DNA of 64,000 bases, from assembly GCA_963665545.2 (NCBI GenBank), contig CAXXKZ010000017.1:76933-140932 (forward strand), written 5' to 3'. Below, in pieces: positions 27,477 through 36,738 of this stretch. Both the position numbers and the translations under genes were made by a program. The notes under the pieces are model-generated. The model was not told the origin of the DNA. It saw only the letters and a program-made list of their open reading frames with translations, and searched no databases. The first letter of the stretch is position 1, and the number at the start of each line of letters is the position of its first letter. This stretch comes from G963665545 sp963665545. Lineage in GTDB: Bacteria > Pseudomonadota > Gammaproteobacteria > Xanthomonadales > SZUA-36.

Positions 27477-27766
27477 TTCATTTCTTTGGCAAAGAAGACC
27501 GTCGCTTTTTTTAGGATTTCTTTCTCCATTTTCAGGTTTTTGACCTGCGATCTTAACTTCCGGATTTCTTCCTGTTCCGGGGTGAGTTTGCCGTTCCCGC
27601 GGAAAGATTGCCCACCATCGGCTCGGTGTTCTGAAACCCAACGACCGAGCATATTGCCATTAAGCCCAAGGCTTCTGGCAGCTTCTGCACGGCTATAACC
27701 TTGATCGACTACCAAACTGACTGCATCCAGTTTGAACTCCTTTGAATACTTTTTTCTTCTTCTCAA
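27473..27766 (-). CDS. IS3 family transposase OrfA, copy 2
   Basis: Identical 97-residue HTH/leucine-zipper protein to copy 1, ending with the slippery A7 run and a stop that overlaps the OrfB ATG. Confidence 0.93.
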   Translation of the reverse strand: MRRRKKYSKEFKLDAVSLVVDQGYSRAEAARSLGLNGNMLGRWVSEHRADGGQSFRGNGKLTPEQEEIRKLRSQVKNLKMEKEILKKATVFFAKEMK

Positions 27767-27871
27767 TTTACTTCTCCCAGTTAAATAAATTATCTCTTAA
27801 CTGGGTTGTACAATCTATTGGACCACTTCAGAATGGCTAACAAAGCGTTCAGGTTCATTCCGCCAGCAAGG

Positions 27872-29254
27872 AGTTATGATCGAATCTGGTGTTTGAGCAG
27901 TTGAAAAAAAGCGGCGTATCTGGTTGATTTGTTGTTACCAAACTTCAAAGCAACCAAAGGAGATACGCCACTATGAACAAGAATAATGTTATTGAACTGG
28001 AACGTCGAGCAATCAGTGCCGATCCGTTGACCGAATTGCTCAAAGAAGGCGCCCGGAAGCTGCTCGCCGAAGCGGTGGAAAGTGAAGTCCAGGAGCTGCT
28101 GGCCAAGTATCAGGATTGGCGTACCGAATCAGGTCATGCCGGTGTGGTGCGCAACGGTTACCTGCCAGAACGTGAGTTGCAGACCGGCCTGGGACCGATC
28201 CGGGTGAGAATTCCCAAGGTGCGCTCGAAGACCGGTGAAGCAGTGAGTTTTCAGTCGGTGCTGGTGCCGCCATATGTGCGCAAGACAGCGACTTTCGAGG
28301 CAGCCATTCCGTGGTTGTACCTCAAAGGGGTATCCAGCGGTGAGATGGCTGAGGCGTTGCGGGTACTGGTGGGCCCGCAGGCACAGGGTCTGTCGGCCAG
28401 CACGGTATCCCGCCTGAAACAGGTATGGGCGGAGGAATATCGAGCGTGGAGCCAGCGTCGCCTGGGACAGGACCGGTGGGTGTATGTCTGGGCTGATGGT
28501 GTCTACAGTGGGCTGCGGGCGGAGGATGCCAAGCTCTGCGCGCTGGTGATCATTGGTGTCAATGAACGCGGCGAAAAACATTTTCTGGCGATTGAGGACG
28601 GGGTGCGGGAATCGACTCAGAGTTGGCGTGAGGTGTTGCTGAATCTGAAGTCGCGCGGCATGAGCGCCCCACAACTGGCGATTGGTGATGGTGCGATGGG
28701 TTTTTGGGCGGCGCTGGATGAAATCTTTCCGGCCAGCCGCCAGCAACGCTGCTGGATGCACAAGACCATGAATGTACTGAATTGTTTGCCGAAATCCGCA
28801 CAACCCAAAGCCAAGCAGGCCCTGCACGCCATCTGGCAGGCGGAAACCAAGGATGATGCAAACAAGGCGTTTGATTTGTTTATTGAGATCTTTGAGGCGA
28901 AATACCCGAAAGCGACGAGCTGTTTGCTCAAGGATCGGGATGAACTGTTGGCATTTTATGATTTTCCGGCCCAACACTGGCAGAGCATCCGGACCAGCAA
29001 CCCGATTGAATCCACCTTTGCCACCATCCGCCACCGGACCAAAAGATCCAAAGGTTGTCTGACGCGCAATGGCATGTTGCATATGATGTTCAAATTGAGC
29101 CAGTGTGCGGAAAAGAAATGGCGCCGGCTACGCGGCTTTGATTACCTGGCCAAGGTGATTACGGGGGTGAAATTCAAAGATGGGATCGAGGTAAAAGAGA
29201 TTGATCAGGTCGCCGCTTGAATCAAATGGCTAAACACCAGATTTGACAATAGCT
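27872..29254 (+). mobile_element. IS256-family element, copy 2 (1383 bp, opposite orientation)
   Basis: Ends AGTTATGATCGAATCTGGTG and, reversed, AGCTATTGTCAAATCTGGTG, as in copy 1. Orientation is opposite to copies 1 and 3. The flanks CCAGCAAGG and CAGCCTGAA do not match, so no target duplication remains. Its last base supplies part of the stop codon of the adjacent DUF3012 gene. Confidence 0.95.
27973..29220 (+). CDS. IS256 family transposase, copy 2
   Basis: Complete 415-residue mutator-type transposase, with the same motifs as copy 1 and Arg in RLRGFDYLAK as in copy 3. One silent change in the GVRES codons distinguishes it from the other two copies. Confidence 0.95.
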   Translation: MNKNNVIELERRAISADPLTELLKEGARKLLAEAVESEVQELLAKYQDWRTESGHAGVVRNGYLPERELQTGLGPIRVRIPKVRSKTGEAVSFQSVLVPPYVRKTATFEAAIPWLYLKGVSSGEMAEALRVLVGPQAQGLSASTVSRLKQVWAEEYRAWSQRRLGQDRWVYVWADGVYSGLRAEDAKLCALVIIGVNERGEKHFLAIEDGVRESTQSWREVLLNLKSRGMSAPQLAIGDGAMGFWAALDEIFPASRQQRCWMHKTMNVLNCLPKSAQPKAKQALHAIWQAETKDDANKAFDLFIEIFEAKYPKATSCLLKDRDELLAFYDFPAQHWQSIRTSNPIESTFATIRHRTKRSKGCLTRNGMLHMMFKLSQCAEKKWRRLRGFDYLAKVITGVKFKDGIEVKEIDQVAA

Positions 29255-29448
29255 CAGCCTGAAGATTTGAAAATGCAATGGCTGGCGTAGTCTTTGGCCT
29301 CATTGGCACTCCAGTCACCTTTGGACTTTTCCTCCATATGATCACACCAGGCATCGCTGCCCACTTTGGGCGTACATGCTGCAAGCATCAGCCACAGCGC
29401 CGCCAGTATCACCGTCTTACCTGCATGGCTCGCATTTGCTAATTTCAA
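29254..29448 (-). CDS. DUF3012 small lipoprotein
   Basis: The 64-residue protein is read from a TTG with AAGGAG eight bases upstream. The N-terminus is a lipoprotein signal (ILAALWLMLAAC, lipobox LAAC). The mature part PKVGSDAWCDHMEEKSKGDW and SANEAKDYASHCIF is the DUF3012 signature. IS256 copy 2 ends exactly at the stop codon. The last residues KSSG may be native, because the conserved CIF motif is complete. It is divergent from the serine hydrolase gene. Confidence 0.8.
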   Translation of the reverse strand: MKLANASHAGKTVILAALWLMLAACTPKVGSDAWCDHMEEKSKGDWSANEAKDYASHCIFKSSG

Positions 29449-29509
29449 TTCCTTGCTCCTTGGTTGAATCGGCCGTATAACGACGACAATAGGGGATAAA
29501 GAACGAGAA

Positions 29510-31286
29510 ATGGACATTAAACACCTAGAGATTTTGCCCAGGGCAATACCGGGCAATTCAGCTTTCGCAATAGCCGCGCTGCTGATAATTTCACAACTGC
29601 TCAGCGCAGACACAGGCAAATTCTCATACGCCGACGATATCGATGCCATTTTTGGAGAGACGATCAAGTCAGATACGCCGGGCTGCGTCGTTGCAGTTTA
29701 TGATCATGGCGATACCGTATTTGCCCGCGGATACGGCCTGGCCAACCTCGAGCACGAGGTTCCCATGACCCGCGAATCGGCCTTTCGGATCGCTTCACTG
29801 TCGAAACAGTTCACTGCGCTGGCTGCAATCATTGCGGGTCGGCACGGGTTCTTTTCACTCGACGATGACGTTCGCAAACATATTCCCGAACTACCGCAAT
29901 ACGGCAAGACGATCACCATCAGGCATTTGTTATGGCATACCAGTGGCATTCGCAGCGACGAAGGACTGTTCAGACTGGCAGGCCGGCCGCAAGGTGAAGA
30001 GCATTCACCCGCTGATCTTATCGCAATGATCACTCGCCAGGAGGGCCTCAATTTCACCCCGGGCACCAATCACAGCTATAGCAATTCCGGGCTACCTCCT
30101 GGTGGGGGAGATCATTGCTCGAACCAGCGGATTATCATTGCGCGAATTTGCCAATACGCATATTTTCGAGCCGCTGGGAATGAGTCACACCTTCTATTTC
30201 GATGACCATACAGAACTGGTGCCCCACCTCGCACAGGGGTATTTCCCCGGCGAAGACGGGGCGATAGGACGGGCGCGGAGCCGAGCTGACTTGGGCGCTG
30301 CGGGTGGCGTGGTGTCGACCGTCGGCGACCTGGCGCTTTTTGACAAAAATCTGTATGACAATCAACTCGACGGCGGCGATGAGGGGCTGATTTTGGAGTT
30401 TCTTGGTCCGGGTCGCTTTGATGACGGTTCGCTGATCCAGGCGCACTATGATTTTGGACCCAAGCAGAACTACGGATTCGGCATTTCCAGCGGAATTTAT
30501 CGCGGCGCTGCCTTTTTCCAGCACGGTGGCTTGATCGACGGTTATACGAGTTCCTACTACCATTTTCCCGACAATGGTCTTGGCTTTAGTGTGCTGTGTA
30601 ATTCCAACGCAAATGTCGCGATCTTACTGCTACAACAAATGTTGGACTTGTTCCTCGAAGAGCCCAAGTCGGCGCCCACCCAAGCGTCTTTAGAAGATCC
30701 GCAGCCATCGAAACCCATTGAGCTCTCCGAACCAGAGCTGGCGAGATTTGCTGGGGTTTTTACGAACGATAAGGCCATCCTCAACCCGCTTCACATCCGT
30801 TTCGAGGGAGGCGCACTGAAGCTGGACGTGTACGAATTTATGATCAATCTTGATGTCGTGGGTGCCCAACAATTGCTCACTTCCCCAGAGTTTCCCATGT
30901 CGCTTACAGTCACTTACGACGGTCCCCCCGGCAGTCGCAGGATTCAGGTCGAAGGCACATTCTTTGTCGACCAATACACCTATGATGAGGAGCCGCCATT
31001 CGCACGCTCCGCTGAAGATATTGAAAGTCTTGTTGGGGACTATTACAGCAGGGAGCTGGATGTGACTTACCGTTTCTTCTACAAGAATGATGAACTGCAA
31101 TACCGGGTTGATTCTGGTCCGGCCGCTCGCACAGATTGGCCTGCCAGGAATCTTATACGTTTGTCTTCAATCAGACGAGCGACGCTGGTGCGCGGTGATG
31201 ACGACGAGATCACAGGATTCAGGCTTTCCGTTCAAAGAGCGCAAGGGGTTAGATTTCGCCGGGTGGCCTTCACGCGGCGCGATTAG
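29510..31286 (+). pseudogene. Class C beta-lactamase-like serine hydrolase, +1 shift
   Basis: Exported serine hydrolase of the beta-lactamase/DD-peptidase family with an N-terminal hydrophobic segment (FAIAALLIISQLLSAD). The catalytic motifs are SLSK (Ser96, Lys99), YSN in NHSYSNSG, and HGG in FFQHGGLIDG. A C-terminal lipocalin-like extension of about 170 residues follows. After YSNSG the frame is lost at GGG 30089-30091. One G fewer restores SGYLLVGEIIARTSG and the remaining 380 residues. If real, the shift truncates the enzyme just past its YxN motif. Substrate may be a peptide, ester or D-amino acid compound. Confidence 0.85.
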
Positions 31287-31308
31287 AGCCACGGTGCCGT
31301 ATCCCTGT

Positions 31309-33015
31309 TTACTTCTTCACAGCCTCAGTTACATTGGTGCCCTGGATCAACTTCAGCCCGGTGATGCCGCTTTGCCTGTCACCCTGAAACTCAATGGTCG
31401 CGCCCGCCAGCGGAATCCCAAAGGTTCCGTCAGCATAGGCATCCATAGCGACCGCTTGTTGGCCCGGGGCCTGTAGGAACAGTGTGCCGTCCTGGCCGCT
31501 GATCTTCAGCACTGCAGCGCCTCCGCCAACCTCATAGTCACCCTCGTAAGCCGCGGTATTGTCCACCCTCACCTTTGTTTTGGGTGACGATACTTCCTGC
31601 TGGTTGTTGATGGTCGACTCAGCCGGGAAATAATAGCTCATCGTGTCAAAGTCGATTGTCCACGATCCCAGTTTCCACAGGTACTGGTGGGACATTAGTG
31701 CGTCCCAGAAAAAACCCTGGCTGCGATAAGTATCATCCTCAACAAAAACGTTGCCGAGCGCCTGCGAGGGTCCCATCGGCAAGCCCTGCAAGCCGTGATC
31801 GTCCAGCGTAGACCAGTAATAGGGTTGGCCCTCCAACTCGTTCTTGTCAAGATTGAGAAAGTCTGTGGTCTCATTCACGATCACCATCGGCATCGACATG
31901 GCGAGCCCTGAGTCCATGAACATGTTCAGGCCTTCATGGCCGTTGATCTGACCCTTGGTAAACATCAGATGCGTCGCTGCCATATGGAAAGGCATGCGGA
32001 CCAATTCACGGCCGCCCATGGCTTCGCGATACTGCCTCATGCCTTGCTCTGTGCGAGGTCTCAGCGTTATCTCACCTGCTTCATAGTCAATCGTGGACAG
32101 AAACTGTTTGAGAATGGCGGTACCGATCACACCATCGGTGGTCGGACCGTTGGCTTTCCATTGAGCCACCACGACGGGCACATTTCGCAAAGTGACGCCA
32201 CCCAGTTCGACTTCATCGGCGACACCCCATGGTTCATCTACCCATTTGCCCTGGGTGTAGGCATATTTCGCCTGGGACACCAGCAACTCCCGAATACCCG
32301 CCTTCTGTGCGGCGGACACATCGAGGTAAAGGCGATCTCCCCCGGTATCGAGCGTCAGCAAAAAAACATGTCCGTTGACCGTCACCTCGACTTCCGGCAG
32401 TGCGCCAGGCTGCGTGTGGTCGTTGGTGAACGGCAAGTGGGCGGTATGGTCGTCCGCGGCCCATTCGATCCGGTAGGGCATACCCTCGAATAACTGCAGA
32501 AACTCGAGCAACTCCCCACCCTTCCTGGGGCTGTCCCGATCCGGCTCCTCGAGATCACGCAGGCTTGCAAAATCCTGTCGTTGGTAGTGCACCATCACCA
32601 GAGCTGACAGTGCCGAATCGCGCATACTGCTGCCGGCGGGCGCAATCTCCGCTAACCGCCGGTATAGCCGCTCAGCCCGGTCCAGGTCCATGGTCAGCAG
32701 TGCCGTGCGTGCGCCCAGTTCCAGGTCCCATTCATTGGATGATTCGCTTGTCGCCAGCGGCGATATCACATCGTTGGCTAGCCAAACATCACCGAGCTTG
32801 AACAGCGCATCGGCATAAGCGCGACGGCGGGCGGCATCACCGGGTGCGATCTGATAGGCCGAAGCCAACGTATCGATCTCGCCCTCAAGATCGGCACGGG
32901 TTTCGACAATCTCTCGCGGCTGGGCTGTTGATGCGAAAGCGAATATTGACAGGGAAGCCACCACCAAACCAAGGGCGATGATCGGGGTATTTTGCTTGTA
33001 ACAATAACGATTCAC
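31309..33015 (-). CDS. Exported aspartyl-protease-like (retropepsin) protein with helical N-domain
   Basis: 568 residues from a GTG start with GAGG seven bases upstream; this choice gives a clean signal peptide ending FASTAQP. Residues about 35-160 form TPR-like helices (AYADALFKLGDVWLAND, LERAERLYRRLA-like repeats). Two retropepsin-type half-domains follow: LLTLDTGGDRLYLDVSAAQ with NVPVVVAQWKANGPTTDGVI, and MFMDSGLAMSMPMVIV. The active-site motifs are DTG and DSG, so a single-chain aspartic protease is possible. The C-terminus is a small beta domain (EVGGGAAVLKISGQDGTLFL). A periplasmic location is likely. It converges with the serine hydrolase and follows the dipeptidase on the same strand. 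Confidence 0.75.
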   Translation of the reverse strand: MNRYCYKQNTPIIALGLVVASLSIFAFASTAQPREIVETRADLEGEIDTLASAYQIAPGDAARRRAYADALFKLGDVWLANDVISPLATSESSNEWDLELGARTALLTMDLDRAERLYRRLAEIAPAGSSMRDSALSALVMVHYQRQDFASLRDLEEPDRDSPRKGGELLEFLQLFEGMPYRIEWAADDHTAHLPFTNDHTQPGALPEVEVTVNGHVFLLTLDTGGDRLYLDVSAAQKAGIRELLVSQAKYAYTQGKWVDEPWGVADEVELGGVTLRNVPVVVAQWKANGPTTDGVIGTAILKQFLSTIDYEAGEITLRPRTEQGMRQYREAMGGRELVRMPFHMAATHLMFTKGQINGHEGLNMFMDSGLAMSMPMVIVNETTDFLNLDKNELEGQPYYWSTLDDHGLQGLPMGPSQALGNVFVEDDTYRSQGFFWDALMSHQYLWKLGSWTIDFDTMSYYFPAESTINNQQEVSSPKTKVRVDNTAAYEGDYEVGGGAAVLKISGQDGTLFLQAPGQQAVAMDAYADGTFGIPLAGATIEFQGDRQSGITGLKLIQGTNVTEAVKK

Positions 33016-33110
33016 TTGGATATCCTCACTGTCTTCAGTATAAGTTCTCATCTGTCCGCAATGGGTTCGCATGACGCAAGCAGGTGCCAATGCGCACCGT
33101 GGGCACTGAA

Positions 33111-34208
33111 CTACCCTAAGACTTCCCGGTAAACGCGCATCATGTTCAACCCCATGACTTTTTCGATATCAGCAGATGTGTAACCGCGTTTTTGCAGTCC
33201 GTCGGCAATGATGTACATTTTCTCGGGGACGTCCAGTTCCTCGATAAACGGCGGCCACCTGACATCAACTTCGGGCTGAAAGTCGATGCCCAGAAAATCT
33301 TCATGGGCTGCCCAGAATGCCTCTTCGTTGGGCATGGCTGAGCGCCAGCCGGCGATCAATGAGTCACTGCCTATCCCCACGTGGTCGATGCCTACCAGGT
33401 CAGCGACGTGATCGATGTGTCTGAAGAAGTCTTCCGCGGTGGACCTGTCTTTCTTGCTGACAAAGAAATTGACGGTGGTTATCCCCATGACACCACCTCG
33501 GGCGGCCAGGGTCTTGATTTGCTCATCGTCTTTACAGCGTGGATTGTCACACAGCGCTCTGCAGTTGGAGTGCGTGAACAGCACCGGAACCGGAGATAAC
33601 TCGATGGTGTCCAGGCCGGTGCGCTTGCCGGTATGAGACAGGTCTACGATCATGCCCAGCTCGTTCATTTTCTTCACGACCTGCACGCCAAAGTGAGTCA
33701 GGCCAACATCGTTACGCGCTGCACATCCTGCCCCAAGCGAATTGACTGTGTTGTAGGTGAGCTGAATCTGGCGAATGCCGAGATTGTAGAAGAATTCGAC
33801 GTTTTGGAGATCACGTCCAAGGTGGGTGGCATTCTGGAAGCCGAGCATGACGCCCAGTCGACCAGAGCGCCTGGCCTCCAGTATGTCGCCGCTCGACTTT
33901 ACATGCATCAACCGGTCAGAATGACGTGTGAATTGGCCATGCCAGTAGGCCAGGTCCCGGACCGCCGCCGCGTAGGTGAAGGTGGGTTTGCCACGAGCCC
34001 CAAGAGTGGTATCAAGCATGTTGACACCCGATTTTTCGACGGCCGCAAAAGATGCCTCATCGGTGCCCGTGCCGCCCAGGGCATCAATGAACAGCATGTC
34101 GTAGCGGCCCTGCGCGGCGCCTGCGGTTCGCCCGTTTGCGGATGTCAGTGCCAAGACAAGCGAACCGGCGCCGGCACCACGTAACATGTCTCGTCGTGAA
34201 ATGGTCAT
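33111..34208 (-). CDS. Tat-exported membrane dipeptidase (peptidase M19)
   Basis: The 365-residue protein starts at ATG 34208 after AAGGAG. It has a twin-arginine leader (TISRRDMLRGAGAGSLVLAL). The M19 renal-dipeptidase fold is shown by VMLGFQNATHLGRDLQNVEF, the zinc-ligand region IVDLSHTGKRTGLDTI, PVLFTHSNCRALCDNPR and VGIDHVGIGSDSLIAG. The usual first metal motif DGHND is replaced by FIDALGGT, so the binuclear site may be altered. M19 enzymes cleave dipeptides, including D-containing ones. A degraded 53-bp-type palindrome lies upstream. Confidence 0.88.
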   Translation of the reverse strand: MTISRRDMLRGAGAGSLVLALTSANGRTAGAAQGRYDMLFIDALGGTGTDEASFAAVEKSGVNMLDTTLGARGKPTFTYAAAVRDLAYWHGQFTRHSDRLMHVKSSGDILEARRSGRLGVMLGFQNATHLGRDLQNVEFFYNLGIRQIQLTYNTVNSLGAGCAARNDVGLTHFGVQVVKKMNELGMIVDLSHTGKRTGLDTIELSPVPVLFTHSNCRALCDNPRCKDDEQIKTLAARGGVMGITTVNFFVSKKDRSTAEDFFRHIDHVADLVGIDHVGIGSDSLIAGWRSAMPNEEAFWAAHEDFLGIDFQPEVDVRWPPFIEELDVPEKMYIIADGLQKRGYTSADIEKVMGLNMMRVYREVLG

Positions 34209-34384
34209 GGGTATTCTCCTTGAGGCCGTGGCTTGCCGTTCCTGCACACGCTGGTCGACTTTCTGATATCCGCTGGTTTGGCAGACTTGTCCCGCGCAAA
34301 GGCATTCAGGTGTGGGCCGTTGGTGTGGATAGTATAAACCAGCTTTTCCGGCCTTCAGCCAAGGTGAAGCTAGGGTCAGCAACC

Positions 34385-34431
34385 GGGGTCAGAGTCAAGT
34401 GCCAGAGTAAATCACTCTGGCACCTGACTCG
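34385..34431. repeat. Degenerate copy of the 53-bp palindrome
   Basis: Starts GGGGTCAGAGTCAAGTGCC and returns through ACTCTGGCACCTGACTC. It differs from the perfect copies at 39124 and 62710 at several sites and lacks the closing CCCC. It lies between the dipeptidase start and the VapC remnant. Confidence 0.75.
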
Positions 34432-34478
34432 TGATTGTCTTTCCGGTCGTGCTTTCGACTGCCAGGTTTCTGGTTTTT

Positions 34479-34829
34479 TTAGATTGGCTCAATTGGTGTG
34501 TCAAAGGCCAGGCTCAGCTCTTCCGCAGCGCGCGCCAATCGCCTGTCCTCGGTCCAGATCAGCGCATGCGGCGTTAAGGCAGTCGCGGCCAGTAAACTCG
34601 CGTCGACCCGGCCGACACCCTTTCCCATCAGTTGATTGTGTTCGATGAAATGCATGGTTTCGGAAAACGAGCTGACCACCGCCTGCGGCAACTCCGACAG
34701 GTCGGCAAGCAGTGCGGTTCGGTTGTTCAGGTTCTCGAGTGCAAGTTCGCCGGTCACTAAGGGATGAATCATGATGTCTGCATCCAGCGGCCGTTGTGCA
34801 AGTTCCAGTTTGTTGGCGGTGTGAGACCA
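34479..34829 (-). pseudogene. PIN-domain toxin (VapC-like) lacking its N-terminus
   Basis: The C-terminal three quarters of a VapC ribonuclease: ADIMIHPLVTGELALENLNN, FIEHNQLMGKGVGRVDASLL, TALTPHALIWTEDRRLARAA. The acidic residues in GELAL, VDASLL and TEDRRL are kept. The opening VDTSVW-type strand with the first catalytic Asp is missing, because the frame abuts the stop of the upstream amidohydrolase. A small ATG-started product from 34772 (97 residues) could be made but should be inactive. No VapB antitoxin is visible. Confidence 0.75.
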
Positions 34830-36312
34830 TCAGTTGCCCCCAACGCCTTCCCATTTCTTCAGCGTCAGGAACTCCCGTCGGGTCTTCGGGCCATGGGTGA
34901 GAAAAGTCGGGTCAGGATTGTTGAGATAGTTCTGCCGTCGCCACCACAGATTGTCATTTTTCGTGCGCAGCTTCACTTCGTCCAGATCGATTTTGTACGG
35001 CTTTGTCGCATTGAGGCCGAACACCTTTGCGCGCAGCTCGGGTATTATTTCAGGGTAACCGTATTTCTCCTGGTACTCGGTCGAAATCTGGAATGTGCGA
35101 AACGCCTGAATCTGGTCTTGTGGCGAGCCATACCAGATTGAATCCGTGCCCCAAATCAGGTTGTCTTCGCCACAATATTTCAGCAGCTTGCCGATGGCGT
35201 GGGCCGCATTGTTCGGATCGCGCATGAGAAACCGCCAGGTGCTGCCAAGTTCGGCATAGACATTGCCATTGGGCGAGATGTCATTGTCCAGCAGCGATTT
35301 CACCAGGGTATCGATGCCATCGCCAGACCCATCACCCTCGTAGGGCCGCTCTGCTTTTCCCGTCACGAATCCGGAGTGATAAATCAGAAAGTTAACATCC
35401 GGGTAGCGCTTCGCGACGATGCCAATGTCGTGGGCACTGGCTGTGCTCGTAGGATTGGGGGCCGAACGGCAGGCCTTTATGCACACAAATGATCTTCACA
35501 TCCAAGTCACGCGCCTTCTCAATAAACGGGATCCCCGTCTCCTCGTCTGACAGGAAAAAACCGGTACCGCCGGGCCCGAATTGCGTATAGGTTTTCCAGC
35601 CGCAGATGTTCCAGCGTTCCTTGAGTTCGTCCATAGCCTCAAGGTCGCCATCCTGGTTTGGGTTAACCCGGCCGTGCAGCATCAACCGTTGATCGCCCTC
35701 GAGTTCTTCGACAATCCGGCGAGTTGCGTCGGCCTCCTCGATGGTCAATGGTTCGTCTTCGCGCGTGGATGGTACGAACGACAGCACCATCATGTCGGTG
35801 TCGCTGTCGAGAAAAACGTCCTTGACAAATTCTTCTGGCCCGAGGCAGGAAATCTGGCTATTCGGCACCGAGTCTGCGGCCAGCGCGCAACCGTATTTCG
35901 GCGCGAAACTGAACCATTCCCCCCGTTCCGGATGTTCCTTGATCCAGCGGCCGTTCGGATCGACAAAGTGACCCTGTACGTCGAAGATGAACTCGTCTCC
36001 GCCCAGCATCGCGCCCGCAACTTCCGGGTCGACAGCGGCAGACGGATCCATGGCGAAATAGCTGCCGGTCTTACCGGCTGCTGCATTGACTCCATTGAAC
36101 GCGAGCAGGGTACTGGCAGCGCCGCAGGACGATACGAGAAAGCTGCGCCGGTCCAAGCCACGGCGCTTCGCGTTGCGGGTCGCATGCTCCATGGCCGTTG
36201 CGTTGGCTACGCTGTTGGCTGTCGAGAGCGGCAGCGGCACGAATTCGCCGTTGGAGGTGGTATCCAGCTTGATCGGAAGGCGCGTGCCGTCCGGGTCATT
36301 GCAGTATTTCAT
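34830..36312 (-). pseudogene. Tat-exported metal-dependent amidohydrolase, +1 shift
   Basis: Starts MKYCNDPDGTRLPIKLDTTS with GGAGAAG before the ATG. A twin-arginine segment (RRGLDRRSFLVSSCGAASTL) lies unusually far in, near residue 50. The body is an amidohydrolase_2 TIM barrel: FIFDVQGHFVDPNGRW, MVLSFVPSTRED, ICVHKGLPFGPQSYEHS, NFLIYHSGFV and DNLIWGTDSIWYGSPQDQ. The frame breaks at GG 35439-35440 (CC on the coding strand). One base fewer joins YEHS to SAHDIGIVAKRYPDVNF and completes about 490 residues. Family members act as decarboxylases or hydrolases; the substrate is unknown. Confidence 0.85.
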
Positions 36313-36738
36313 GATGCTTCTCCCACATGTGTTTTCATCGAGTTTCGCCGTGTGGGTTCCTTCCCAGTGAACATATTCTACCTTTACATCCCTGATTCGA
36401 CATCGGCGAAGATACCCGCCGGATAGGTTCATAAGCGCACCACTTCACGGGCAGGGGACAGACGCTGCTCAATCACTGATGACGCATCAAGCACAAAACG
36501 CTGGCCGAATGACGGCGATTATACTATCGGCATAAGGCCGCTTAATCATGAACCTGTTGAGCGGCAAGTGTCTCTTAAATCAAGCCGCCTGCAGCCCGGG
36601 ATCCTTTGACGACGTACTAAGATGCAGCATGAATTGATTGCCGAAGTGGGCGGTGAAATCCACGGCCATACATTTTGCAGCCGGAAGCCAGGTAGCGGCG
36701 GACGTTTTGCTGATGAATTTGCGGTTTAGAGGTTGATT
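36313..36738. other. Intergenic stretch without a supported gene
   Basis: A divergent intergenic region between the amidohydrolase and the acyl-CoA dehydrogenase operon. A 35-codon frame at 36622-36729 has no ribosome site or recognisable product. Promoters for both directions must lie here, but no clear box was assigned. Confidence 0.4.

Larger units (their letters stand above)
26567..27830 (-). mobile_element. IS3-family insertion sequence, copy 2 (1264 bp)
   Basis: Same ends (TGACGTGGTC and GGACCACTTCA), length and gene content as copy 1 at 4925-6188. Flanks are AAG and GAA, with no matching 3-bp duplication. It sits between the hairpin region and IS256 copy 2, separated from the latter by 41 bp. 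Confidence 0.93.

Noticed and set aside
28129..29082. Long reverse-strand open frames (317 codons) inside each IS256 copy
   Set aside because: They mirror the transposase codon bias, recur identically in all three copies and show no domain or ribosome site.
36622..36729. 35-codon frame before the acyl-CoA dehydrogenase operon
   Set aside because: It lacks a ribosome site and hydrophobic or conserved features.
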